From: Prionace glauca
Lineage: Eukaryota > Chordata > Chondrichthyes > Carcharhiniformes > Carcharhinidae
Direction: 5' to 3'
NCBI GenBank assembly: GCA_037974335.1
Contig: CM075760.1
Coordinates: 59,526,515 to 59,590,514 of the forward strand
Length of the DNA stretch: 64,000 nt
Shown: piece after piece, positions 19,193 to 29,825 of the stretch
Layout of the letters: every line of letters starts with the position of its first letter
Numbering within the stretch: position 1 is the stretch's first letter
The notes under the pieces: model-generated
Databases searched by the model: none
What the model was told of the DNA's origin: nothing
What the model saw: only the letters and a program-made list of their open reading frames with translations
Translations under genes and position numbers: made by a program

Positions 19193-20319
19193 TGTCGCGA
19201 TCACCCGCAAAGTGTATAGCCTGTTTCGGGAGCTGGGACTTTAATCACTCTCTCCCTTGGATACGCACCATAATCACCCGATCAATGAAACCTCTGCCTG
19301 ATTTGGAGTTTCATATCAAATTATTCTTATCATATCTCTTTCATATCAAAAGAGAAGGGACAAAATACATTTAAATTCGACTGTTTTCCGTGGAAATGTC
19401 ATCTGGGGAGCACGTGTTCCATGGTGCTTCCGGATTGAAATCATCATGCTATTCGGTGAATCAATATTCGAAGGATCTTTGTCTATTTCTTGTGATAAAC
19501 CCCATTCCAGTCTATGATACATTCTACCTTTGGCTGCAGGGCCAAGTGACGCACACTGAGTCTCCAGAATCTATCGGCGGTGAAGACCCTGGAAGGACAG
19601 TCAGTGATTTTAAGGGACAGCCACTCCATATCTGAAAGCTTGCTGTACCTATCTATACACAGCATTATTCCGGGTAAGTTACGGGAACTTTAATGAAGAG
19701 ATGGAGGCCCAGACATTGAAATATCTCCCAAGATCTCTCAGACCGGTTCGCTGTTAATTTCAATGAACAAAGACTGCGATGTAACTGTTTGATAAATAAA
19801 CAAACATTTATCCCACTTTCACAGAACAGTGGACAGCGATAGATCAATATTATTTATTGCATTGATATTTGTTACCATCTAGAGTAAAGCACCGCAAACT
19901 ATAAGGGAAGAACATTCAATAGTAAATTTCAAAAAGGCATTGCCAGACCTTCAGAACGGAAAACAAAACGTGGAATGCGGGGTGAAAAGAGCAAATGGGA
20001 AAGATCTTCCATGGAGCCGCAGGGAGGGGAAATTGTTTCTGATCCATTCGCACCCTTCAGTCACTATTTCTTTCTCAGTCACTTGAGCAGTAAGCAGATA
20101 CAAGATAGTCACAGACTGCGGCAGGTTCAGCTGTCGCTGTTTCCTCTCCATCACCTGCGACTGACGCTGAGAACTCCGCACTTCCATCAGCTTTGAGTCT
20201 GCGGTGACCCCGGCCTGAGTTTCCTTTTGCTGCTCTCACTGTAACACCATTGTGTGTTTGTAGACATTGCTGCCGCTGGCCGATTTCTGTCATTGGTTAG
20301 ATCAGAAGTTCAGTGTTTA
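19193..20319. other. No recognised feature
   Basis: Spacer of mixed composition. Short open frames only, none recognisable. Confidence 0.45.
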
Positions 20320-20450
20320 AGTCTATTTATTAGTGTAGCAAGTAGGCCTATATTAACACTGCAATGAAGTTACTATGAAAATCCCCTAGTCGCCACATTC
20401 CGGCGCCTGTTCGAGTTCACTGAGGGAGAGTTTAGCATGGCTGATCAGCG
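20320..20450 (-). mobile_element. Shark tRNA-derived SINE, 3' fragment
   Basis: The blocks TTTATTAGTGTAGCAAGTAG, ACTGCAATGAAGTTACTATG and CCCCTAGTCGCCACATTCCGG are the tail of a widespread shark SINE, cut off by the following CR1 copy. Confidence 0.7.
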
Positions 20451-20465
20451 ACTGGTTCAGGAGGT

Positions 20466-21778
20466 GAACATAAGAACATAAGAAATAGGAGCAGGAGTAG
20501 GCCATCTGGCCCTTCGAGCCTGCCCCGCCATTCAATAAGATCATGGCTGATCTGTCGTGACTCAGCTCCACCTTCCCGCCCTCTCCCCATAACCCTTAAT
20601 CCCTTCTCTTATCAAAAACCCATCAACCCGTTTCTTAAAAATATTTAGCGAGGCAGCCTCCACCACTTCAACGGGCAGAGAATTCCAGAGATTCACCACC
20701 CTTTGAGTGAAGAAGTTCCTCCTCAACTCTGTTCTAAACCGCCCTCCCTTTATCTTGAGGCTGTGCCCCCTAGTCCTACTGTCTTTTTTGAGCGGGAACA
20801 GTCTCTCCACCTCTATCCTATCCATCCCATTCATCATCTTATACGTCTCAATGAGATCTCCCCATTCTTCTAAACTCTAACGAGTACAAGCCTAGTTTAT
20901 TCAGCCTCTCCTCATAGCTCAATCCCCTCAACTCCGGTATCAGCCGAGTAAACCTCCTCTGCACTCCCTCCAGGGCCAAAACATCCTTGCGCAGGTGCGG
21001 CGCCCAAAACTGCACACAGTACTCCAGCTGCGGCCTCACCAATGCCCTATACAGCTGCAGCAAGACCTCCCTACTTTTATATTCAATCCCCTTCGCTATG
21101 AAGGCCAGCATCCCATTCGCCTTCCTGACCACCTGCTGTACCTGCAAGCTGGGTTTTTGCGACTCATGCACAAGGACCCCGAGGTCCCTCTGCACCGTCG
21201 CCTGCTGCAGTTTTTCGCCCCGTAAGTAATAGTCCTTCCTACCATTCCTCCTACCAAAGTGGACCACCTCACACTTGCCAACATTAAATTCCATTTGCCA
21301 TTTCCTGGCCCATTCGCCCAGCCTATCTAGATCCTTCTGCAGACTCTCCACACCCTCCGCACAATTTGCCTTTCCCCCAATCTTGGTGTCATCAGCAAAC
21401 TTCGACACCCTGCACTCTGTGCCCTCCTCCAGATCATCTATATAAATGGTAAATAGCTGAGGCCCCAGCACCGACCCCTGGGGCACCCCACTAGTCACCA
21501 ACCGCCAATCCGAATAGCATCCATTGACCCCCACTCTCTGCCTCCTATTTGACAACCAATCCTCTATCCACGCTAACACCCTACCCCCAACTCCATGTCC
21601 CCTGACCTTCTGCAATAACCTCTTGTGAGGTACCTTGTCAAACGCCTTCTGAAAATCCAGAAAGACCACATCCACCGGCTCTCCTCCATCCACTGCTCTA
21701 GACACATCCTCATAGAACTCCAGTAAATTTGTCAGACACGACTTCCCTTTAATGAAACCGTGTTGCGTCCGCCCTATC
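20466..21778 (-). mobile_element. CR1-like LINE, close copy of the 3070-4975 element
   Basis: Minus strand. The coding part runs from LIGRTQHGFIKGKSCLTNLL (near 21778) through FLDFQKAFDKVPHKRLL, TSGVPQGSVLGPQLF, KFADDTKIGG and RDLGVLVHESQKPS to LNKLGLYSLEFRRM. A 2-bp deletion near 20872 then changes the frame, and the C-terminus continues from 20837 to 20562 (RFRTELRRNFFTQRVVNLWN). It is almost the same as the 3.1-kb copy, so both are young. It is 5'-truncated at about 21778. Confidence 0.93.
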
Positions 21779-22831
21779 AAGAAATGGGCATTTCTCTGCC
21801 CATTTGCTCCTAACTGTTCTTGCCTTTCCTGGTTTATGGAAATTGTGCGCATTTCCCTTTCCCAGTCTTTAACGTAAACAATTAAATCTTTTTCTGTTAC
21901 CTTGTACATTAATTCAGAACCTCTCTAATACAGCTGCTCAGCTTCCCATCCGCATCACTGATAACGATTTTGCAAAGTATTGAATCATTTAAGAACACTG
22001 ACACTCCTGGCCCGTGTCTACTGGTACGCAATATGGAGTGAAACCACTGTTACACAGAGGCAAAGTTGTAGAATTCCAATGTGACATTATTATTGAGTTC
22101 AATTCTCTCCAGACTAAGTCTACCTGTGACTACACTATCTATGGTAGCCCCGCCCACAGGTTTCCTGTGCTGTTCTCACCCTGATCTGTCTCACCTGCGT
22201 TATTTTATTAGAGCTTTTATTGGAGATATCGATCTTTTCTGCTTTCCCCTGCTTGGCACTCTTTTGATCAGCAGTCATGGGGAGGCAACCTATATTCACA
22301 CTCTGAAAGAGGGTTTCTCACACTGCAAAGTTACAAATTGAGGGAACATCGTGTGGAAATATCTTAGGCCATTCATTATTCTATCACTTCTAATGAAGTA
22401 GATGACTCAACTCTAAAAAAACATGGTCCCCCACCATAACTGCTTTCCCAAACATGTTTCAAAACAAGCTGCTTGTTATGTTGTTGTGTGGGCGGATATT
22501 GTCATTCTCCATGTCAGAACAGAGCCTCAAGACTCAGGGAACCAGTCGGTTCCTGAAATGACAGTTGAAGGGGAAAGTAATCCCCTGTCGTGGGATGACC
22601 AAATTCACTTCTCTCCGCCAATAGGATGAATTGCAGACAAAGGAACGATGAGATCATTGGTTGCATTGAAGTACATAGAAACTTGAAGCTGATTGGATGT
22701 CATTTGATGACATTTTCAGCAGTAAACCAATCAACAGGGGCCGGGATCTGACTCGATCTCTTCCGCTCTTGACTAAAAAAAATTCAGATTCAACCCATTC
22801 TGGTCAAATTCGCCGCGAGCTCTCTACAAAC
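21779..22831. other. Unrecognised; upstream region of V segment 3
   Basis: A minus-strand frame continues from the LINE to 21909 with 43 residues (starting MYKVTEKDLIVYVKDWEREM) that do not belong to the reverse transcriptase. The rest is not recognised. CCAAT-type motifs (GATTGG near 22692 and AACCAATCA near 22725) lie about 100-140 bp before the V3 leader. Confidence 0.4.
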
Positions 22832-23711
22832 ATGTCTCCTTTTACTCTGCATTTATTCCTCACAGCGGCAGCACTTTTAACCGGTAGGTTCACAAACTGA
22901 TCCACTCTGTGCTACACATCTTTGCCATAAACTGCATTCTATCCTGCACTTCGCTCAGTGCGAGGGGCTGAGGGTGTGTGGTCAGGGAATGGATTGATCT
23001 CAACATCGAAAAATTATCAGGTTCTCAACACTGTTGTGATTAGGCACAATTCCCCATGGAATGAGAGAGATTGAGTTGGGCTCAGGTTGAAACCAGTGAA
23101 TAACTTGGGCAACACCACACTTCAAAAAGAAAGACCGAGAGCAGTTACCAATTACAGGAACTGAAGGCGAGAAACTGATCTCGTTAGAAAGAACAGAAAG
23201 TTTATGGTAGAAACTTTAGTTAATCGCCATAACCACCTTCCCTTTCCAGCCGCTGAACTGTCAAATATATTTTTGTTGCTCTGTGTGATTTCTTTCTGAG
23301 ATTATTGCTTAAGATGACGACATATTCGGTGGGGGATGCGGGTAGGTGGGGGAGACAGAGTAAAGTCGCATTGTTTAGTTTAATATTTCTTTGCTTTCTT
23401 ACAGGACATTGTGGAGGAGATTCTGTTTCACAGACACCGGCTGCAGTCACCGTCACTGAAGGAGATGTTGTTCAGTTACTCTGTAATTTCACAGCTACAA
23501 GTACCAGCACTCCTTATTTATTCTGGTACCGACAGCATTCCAGCGGGTCCATGGAATTTCTGCTGAGGAGATATAGAAACAGCAACAAAACAGAGACATC
23601 CCCAGGGGACCGTTTTTCAGCGGAGCTCAATGAAACAACCCGCACCGTCCCGCTGCAAGTGTCTAAAACAGAGCTGACAGACTCCGGGGTGTATTACTGC
23701 GCACTGAGACC
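22832..23711 (+). CDS. TCR alpha/delta-type V segment 3 (intact)
   Basis: A V segment in two exons. The leader exon (22832-22883) encodes MSPFTLHLFLTAAALLT and ends at donor GTAGGT. After a 521-bp intron (acceptor TTTCTTACAG) the V exon (23405-23711) encodes FR1 (DSVSQTPAAVTVTEGDVVQL then LC), FR2 (LFWYRQHSSGSMEFLLRR), FR3 (RTVPLQVSKTELTDSGVYYC) and germline CDR3 start CALRP. Both cysteines and the FR2 tryptophan are present and there are no stops. Potential N-glycosylation sites NFT, NKT and NET are present. The 23-type signal follows directly. Most similar in form to alpha or delta V domains. Confidence 0.9.
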
Positions 23712-23750
23712 CACAGAGACTCAGAGCTGGGCTGAACCTGTACAAAAACT
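23712..23750 (+). promoter_or_regulatory. 23-type recombination signal of V segment 3
   Basis: Heptamer CACAGAG (23712-23718), 23-bp spacer, nonamer ACAAAAACT (23742-23750). Confidence 0.9.
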
Positions 23751-23999
23751 CTCAGAGCCTCACGCAACATAACGGATCAGAGTGAGTCTGAAATGAAACC
23801 TGAAATCGTGGTGATTTCTCAATCTTTTACTGAGAATATTTTTATTAATAACAAATATGTTGCAAAATTAAAACATCGAGACACTTAAAAGAATGAGCTT
23901 GAGAATATTTTTGTAAATTTTAATGTCCCGAAGTGTTTTATGTAATAAACACAGCAGCTATTTTTGGACTCACAATGATATTATTTCATTCAGTAATAT

Positions 24000-24405
24000 T
24001 GTAGTGCTCTGGCTGTGTCAGTCATTGTGATTGGTGAACACATTCCGAACAGGATGTTTCTCATGCTGTTTTTGGAAACAGTGACCATGTGGCACCTCCA
24101 CCTGAGAGGGAAGACGGTACCCCAGATTTAACAGGTCATCGAGAGGCTGACAGCTCTGCCGGTGCAGCATTTCTAAACACTGCGCTGTCTCCTCGGTAAG
24201 TTCCCGGAGTATTGTTCCGGATAGATTGCTGATGTCTCCTGGAGTGGAAGGAATTTCTGAAGGGACTGGAGACAGAATTCGGGAAGTCTCGGGGAGTGGT
24301 GTCCACTCATTAACCCGATCTGGGCAAAACAAACTGAAATAACGAAAACGAAATTAAAACCAAACATTATTGGTTCCCGTGGAATCAGGAAGGCAATGAA
24401 CGCAA
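24000..24405 (-). repeat. Unrecognised repeat, inverted partner of 17570-17970
   Basis: Minus-strand copy of the repeat described at 17570-17970. One frame is open for 104 codons on the minus strand (24332-24018, with MLHRQSCQPLDDLLNLGYRL), but the other copy is not open in the same frame, so coding is doubtful. Confidence 0.65.
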
Positions 24406-24519
24406 CCTGTACAAAAGGTATCCGTCGGAAAAAGAGATCGTACTTTTAATGATGTAGCGCCTTTCACAGACTCCAGAGGTCAAATGGGACTTGTGAACCT
24501 AAGGAATTTCATTTTCAGT

Positions 24520-24655
24520 GTAGAACATAGAACATTACAGCGCAGTACAGGCCCTTCGGCCCTCGATGTTGTGCCGGCCAGTGGGACCAATCTAATGACC
24601 CTCTAACCTAAACTATTCCAATCTTATCCATATGCTTATAGTTGTAGTGATGTTA
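24520..24655 (-). mobile_element. CR1-like LINE, 3' end fragment
   Basis: The blocks TAGAACATAGAACATTACAG and AGGCCCTTCGGCCCTCGATG are the 3' end of the subfamily seen at 13094-14712. Confidence 0.75.
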
Positions 24656-26019
24656 CAAACTTCATCACCGCAGGAGGCAGTAGGAATTCTCAATCAGAAA
24701 TTCTCATCACTCTGATCCTGGAGTAAAGGGATTGGGGAATTCAAATATGTGCCGGTTACATTGAACTTGTCGCAAATTTGAACCAAATAATGGACACCTC
24801 TCTCTCTCTTTCTGTCTTTTCACCCATCCTCGCTCTCTTTCTGCTGCATTGAGGAGCCATATTGACGATCTATATTGTCTTGAACGTCGTACTCAGGCTA
24901 CCCAATGACATTAGGATACAACGCTCTATAGAGTTCACTCTCTAAGTCTCCTGTTCCCACCTCATCCTCCAGGCATCATGCCTTGACGTGGCGCTAGGTG
25001 ACCACAGATTTCCATTAGATTGCTCATGATTATGCCTGACAAATTACTGTAGTGGCTTTCATTACCTCCTGCAGTATGAGTGACCAGGAACCTGTTCTGT
25101 TCTCACCACCTGTGATTAGGCATACTGGAAGAATTCAGACCCTGATATTCAACACTTGGTGACAAGGAGAACACATTACAAAGCCACGATATTTTAACCC
25201 CAGGGTTTTAAACTCCAGCCCCCGCAATCTAACCAGAACTGGTTCATCCGAGGAAGCGAGATTAAAATTAAACCTGGATTGGGGATAATAAAGAGACAAC
25301 AACTCACGTGTGGCCTATAGAACAGGACTCAGTCCATCCATCCTCCTCTGGAGAAAAGCCCCTTGTCCAAGGATTCTCAGTCCCATTGCAGTCTTCAAAA
25401 TTCAAATTCCTGGGGAGAAGAGAAAATCATTCATTAAAATATCTGAAAATGTTTAAAGTAAACAGCACGAGAGCCCAGGATTCCCCCTTCTCAGTTACAC
25501 TGTCTCTCAGTAAAATCTCAATATTAATTCATGGGGAAAAGAGAGAGAAATATATTAAAATACCAGAAAATGTTTAAATTATCTCTTTCTGTCTCTTTAT
25601 TTAGGTCTTCTGTCTCTCTCTCAGTAATTTCATTGCAGTGTTAATGTTAGCCTTGTGACAGCAATACATACATTTTAAAACTTTCAACTTTAAACCCTAT
25701 CTGTGACTCTGTGTGAATTCAGAGCCCAGGTCAGTGCCAGATTGAGAGGGGGGTCAGTATTGAGCAGAATGGACAGACAGTTAGATAGAAAGTTTGAAGA
25801 AACTACAGGGAGTGTTTGTAAACATGTTGGGGGTTGTGGAAAGGTCAGTGTGTAACAAGCTGGGGGAAGGGGTTTCCAGTTCACATCTTGCTGCTGTTTG
25901 GGGCAGTGGGAGTTGCCTTTGCATTTCCAGGGAGCTGTGAACCCTCAGGGCTTTCTGCCTGTCTCTGTTTGAACAGTTTAATATGTTTAAACACTCAGAC
26001 CTCTGGCCCTTGTTGGGAA
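24656..26019. other. No recognised gene; small SINE tail near 25620-25665
   Basis: Mixed sequence with a pyrimidine-rich stretch near 24800. A short SINE-tail match (TTCATTGCAGTGTTAATGTT) lies at about 25628. Nothing coding is recognised. Confidence 0.45.
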
Positions 26020-26178
26020 TGATGTGGGTATGCCGGCATTGGACTGGCGCAAACACAGTTTTTTAATTCACCTGACGAAGAGGGTAACCTCGAAAGCTTG
26101 CTTGCTTGTGAGAATATTATCAAATAAATCGGTTGGACTAAAACCTGGTGTTGTCAGACTTTTTACCTTGTTGGGAAT
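26020..26178 (+). mobile_element. Shark SINE copy
   Basis: Contains TGCCGGCATTGGACTGG, CACCTGACGAAG and CGGTTGGACTAAAACCTGGTG, the same family as 11435-11592. Confidence 0.7.
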
Positions 26179-26217
26179 ATCAGAATATCTCACTGCCCAG
26201 CCCCCCAGTACACACAC

Positions 26218-26440
26218 CCCCCCAAACCCCCACCCTGTGTGTGTGTTGTCCCAAGTCTGGAGAATTCCCCACAGTCCCTTGAAAGTTTTTAACCTCCCTC
26301 TGAGAAACCCCCCCCCTTTTTAAAACAAATTCCCTGTGGTGCACAGCAAGATCCCACAGGACACAGTCAGCTGTGTGGAGTGTTTTTTACTTTGGGAAAT
26401 GTTTATATATAGAGAGAGAGAGTGAGGCAGAGAGAGGCTG
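26218..26440 (+). repeat. Local direct repeat, copy 1
   Basis: Resembles 26998-27190. Shared blocks are CCACCCTGTGTGTGTG, TTTTTAAAACAAATTCCCTG, AAGATCCCACA and TTTGGGAAATGTTTA. It probably derives from a tandem duplication about 780 bp apart. Confidence 0.65.
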
Positions 26441-26654
26441 AGGCAGAAATTAAACTGACAACAATTCACATTGGGGTTTTCTTTCATATTTTATTAAGAG
26501 ATGAAATATAGATGGGAATGTGTGGGGAGAGGGGAGGGGGTGCAGGGATTGGGAAGAACACTGGAGAGACAGAGACAGGGAAATTCTATAGCCCCCCCCC
26601 CCCAAACCAAATAGAAATTCCTGGGAAAACAGAGAAAAGAATCTGGAGTCAGAT

Positions 26655-26790
26655 AGCTCAGAAACAGGCCCTTCGGCCCACCAGCTCAATGCTGGCCCAT
26701 CAAATCCCAATCTATACTCCTCCCATTCCCCAGCACTTGCTCCGTAGCCTACGATGCCTCGGAGATTAAAGTGCTCGAATTTACCCAACC
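26655..26790 (-). mobile_element. CR1-like LINE, 3' end fragment
   Basis: The blocks CAGGCCCTTCGGCCCACCAG and CAATCTATACTCCTCCCATT match 3' ends of CR1-like elements. Confidence 0.55.
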
Positions 26791-26997
26791 CCCTTTCCAG
26801 CTTTTACCTTGAACCCTACTCTGCGGTCCCTGAGCCAGATCTCGTTTCAAAATAAAATGTGTGGTCGCTGTCGCAGTGCGGGGCAAAGGTCAGAGGCCCA
26901 GTGTGTGCACAGCAAGATCCCACAGCAGCAGCAATGTGAACCTGAATCAGATAGGACACAGTCACCACACGCTCTCACCTGCTGTGAGCCCCCTTTC

Positions 26998-27190
26998 CCA
27001 CTCCCCACCCTGTGTGTCTGCATTGTCCCAAATCTCCAGAAAAGCTGGAACTACTCCTTAAAACACAGCAAACCCTTTTTTAAAACAAAATCCCTGTGTG
27101 CACAGGAAGATCCCACAAGGTGCAGTCAGCTGTGCTGAGTTTTTTAATTTGGGAAATGTTTACACAGAGGGAGAGAGAGGCTGAGACAGT
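26998..27190 (+). repeat. Local direct repeat, copy 2
   Basis: The partner of 26218-26440, diverged by substitutions and small gaps. Confidence 0.65.
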
Positions 27191-27359
27191 GAAATCCCCC
27201 CCCCAATCCCCCAAGACCATCACAATTCAACTGGAGCCCCTGTCCCTCACTGAGGCCCCCCTCCCTCTAACAGCCTGTGTCTCTCCCCCTGCATCTAACC
27301 CACACCTCCAGCTGTTTCCATCCCTCCCTCTTACCCTCCCTCCCTGTCTCTGTCTCCCA

Positions 27360-27535
27360 TCTACTACAGAAGAGACAGAGAGAGAGAGAAACAGACTGGG
27401 AGAGAGAGAGAGACAGAAAAACAGACAAGAGAGACAAGGAGAGAGAGAAACAGAAAGACAGAGTGACAGGGAGAGGGAGAGACAGGAGAGAAAGGGAGAG
27501 GAACAGAGACAGGGACAGAGAGAGAGATTTGATAT
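27360..27535. repeat. Purine-rich simple repeat
   Basis: GAGA and GACAGA runs on the plus strand. Open frames over it in both directions are low-complexity artefacts. Confidence 0.9.
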
Positions 27536-28048
27536 TGAATTGTGTGCGGTCACATTATTGAGTGTCCTGTAATTTGGTGATTGTTTTATACAGAGAGGCA
27601 GAGAGAGAGGTGAAGGCAGTGACATTCTCTCCCTGGCACCCCGGCAAGCTCAAAGACACTGCAGACACAAACTGCTTTGGTAAGTTTCCCAACATCTCCG
27701 TCTCTCTCTCTGTCTCTGTGTGTCTCTATCTCTCTCCCAGTAACTTTATTGCAGTGTTAATGTGAGCCTTACATGTGACACTAATGAGCAGCGGCCGGGC
27801 CGGAGTGGGCAAGAGGTGACACTGGGTGGTGTAGTGCCTGGGAGTGTTACAGCGACCCCTGGTGGCCAGGAAGGGAAATAGCAGCAGGACTGTCTCTGTC
27901 CAAAGGCTTCCCCCGTTCAGCTGCTCAGAGACACTGGGAACTTCTTCAACTGGAAACTTCAGCTTCTCACATTCACCCCCTGTGTTCAGTCAATGTTTAA
28001 TAGACAAGCTCTGTAGTGAAATCAGAATCAACTTGTTCACATCAAAGG
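27536..28048. other. No recognised gene
   Basis: A pyrimidine run near 27700 and a short SINE-tail match near 27735 (TTTATTGCAGTGTTAATGTG) are the only features seen. Confidence 0.45.
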
Positions 28049-28310
28049 GGATGGGAATCTGAACCATTCTGCTCAAAAAGCTCTGCTTGCCTTGAAATTT
28101 CAATGGAAATGTTCAAGATGAGAATTTATAGATGGAACTCATGTTGCCTGTGGAACGCTCATGATGCCACAATAAGATCAGTACCGATATCTCACAGGGT
28201 TGTCTGACTGGAGAGATGTCAGAGATGGAGGGGTTAAATATAGAGCTACAGGGGCTGAAGCTCAGTTTGGTTAGAAATTGGCAGTACAAAGAACAAAGAA
28301 AGTTACAGCC
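28049..28310. repeat. Dispersed repeat, copy 2
   Basis: Direct-orientation match to 1-290, starting at TGGGAATCTGAACCATTCTG. Confidence 0.65.
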
Positions 28311-29825
28311 CTGGAACCTTTTACTATTGTTTGTCAGCATCAGGTAGACCAGGAGTTAGGGAGAAAAACAGGCATCTACCATTTCAGCCGTTTCATTCTG
28401 ACGGGAAACATGAAATTCATCTCGGAGTTAAAGCATTGAGCTGACTATTTTCTGCTGACTGCTGAATGGCCTCTCCTGCGCTGTAACCTTTTCTCTGCGT
28501 TCTATCAAGGAAATCTGATTCAAGTTAAAACAGAAGCCGTTTCACATAATTTCTGAGTCACTTCAGTTACGATTTCACCAGATTTTTAACTCTATGCATC
28601 ACACTCATCGTTTTTTATTTTCCTCCTCTTCCCTTTCCATTGGTTCTGAATTTTCTGTGCTTTTTATTCTTGTTGTAAGTCTCAGCTGCGTCTTCCTCTC
28701 ATTCCGATTTTGCATGTTAACTTCTCTTTTACGACTTTATTTCCAATTCTCTTCATTTTAACCTGTTTTAATTTTCTGTTTCGGGATATGTTTTGGTCTA
28801 TTTTCCCCTACCCGTGGACTTTGCTACCACGGTTATTGAAACCTCGATATTCCAGACCCTGCCCCAGTTATAATTGCATTGGACCATGTCTATATTCCTG
28901 TTAGCTGACACGTTAATTACGGCATTAACCCTGACTATTTGTTATTGCATGCAACGATATTTGAATTGATACTGCGTTAACCAGTCACATTTTGCATCAA
29001 ACTATGACTGACACTGTTCAAATTATGGTCTGTTCTGTCACAGCTATTCCCGCTTCAGTGTATTTATTTTTTATATATATATTGCATGGACAGTGTCTCT
29101 GTTCCCAGTGCACTTTGTGATAATATTTCTAATCCAGGTTTCAGAACTTTTTTCATCTGATGGTGTTTGTGTTTATTTTACACGGGGCCATTTGACAAAT
29201 GTGAGGACATCAGAGACTCCGAACGCGAGTATTTGGAGGCCTTCACTGCCTTTGTAGCTCAGCTGGACAAAGGAAGCATTGCACAGTTTCCATATGGCCC
29301 AGAATTTAAATGGAACTATCTCCAGCTGCAGAGACTCCCTCCCTCCATCAGAGCTGGTCGTGATTTATAATAGTTCACTGAAATACTTTGGGAGCATTAT
29401 ACACTGATGAATAAACCAAATGCAAGAGCTGATCTGGCACCAGAAAACAGTCAACAGTTGGTAGTGTGTCAGAGATTGGAAGTGACAATATTTGGTTAAA
29501 CATCGGACGACAGTTCAGTGTCTACCGCCATCCATTCCACTTGGAGGGGACACAAAGCCATGGTTTTGTGGAGATAGGAAAAACACAAAATCTGTTGTCC
29601 TCAATCGGCCCAAATGCAAAATGTAATTATCCACGCTGCCGTTCTGGCAAGTGGAACACATGAAATGGTGAGTTAATCTGTTTGTTTACTGAAGTGTGAC
29701 GAAAGAGCAAGTTGTTACCTAATTGTCCCTCCAGAGACTCTCATTCAGAATAAATGAGGGCCTCTTTGAATGTGTCGCAGAGAAGAGTTTTAAGCTTCTG
29801 AAAACCCTTTAGTTCCTGAGAGGCG
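28311..29825. other. Unrecognised; upstream region of the GPR139-like receptor
   Basis: A 67-codon open frame (29167-29370, containing DKCEDIRDSEREYLEAFTAF) has a protein-like composition, but I do not recognise it and see no splice context. The receptor promoter presumably lies here. Confidence 0.4.

Noticed and set aside
21990-22150. WY and FQC motifs (LHRGKVVEFQC) suggesting a V or sushi-domain remnant
   Set aside because: The motifs lie in different frames and no wider domain pattern follows.
24018-24332. 104-codon minus-strand frame as a host gene
   Set aside because: The paralogous copy at 17570-17970 is not open in the same frame; no known domain.
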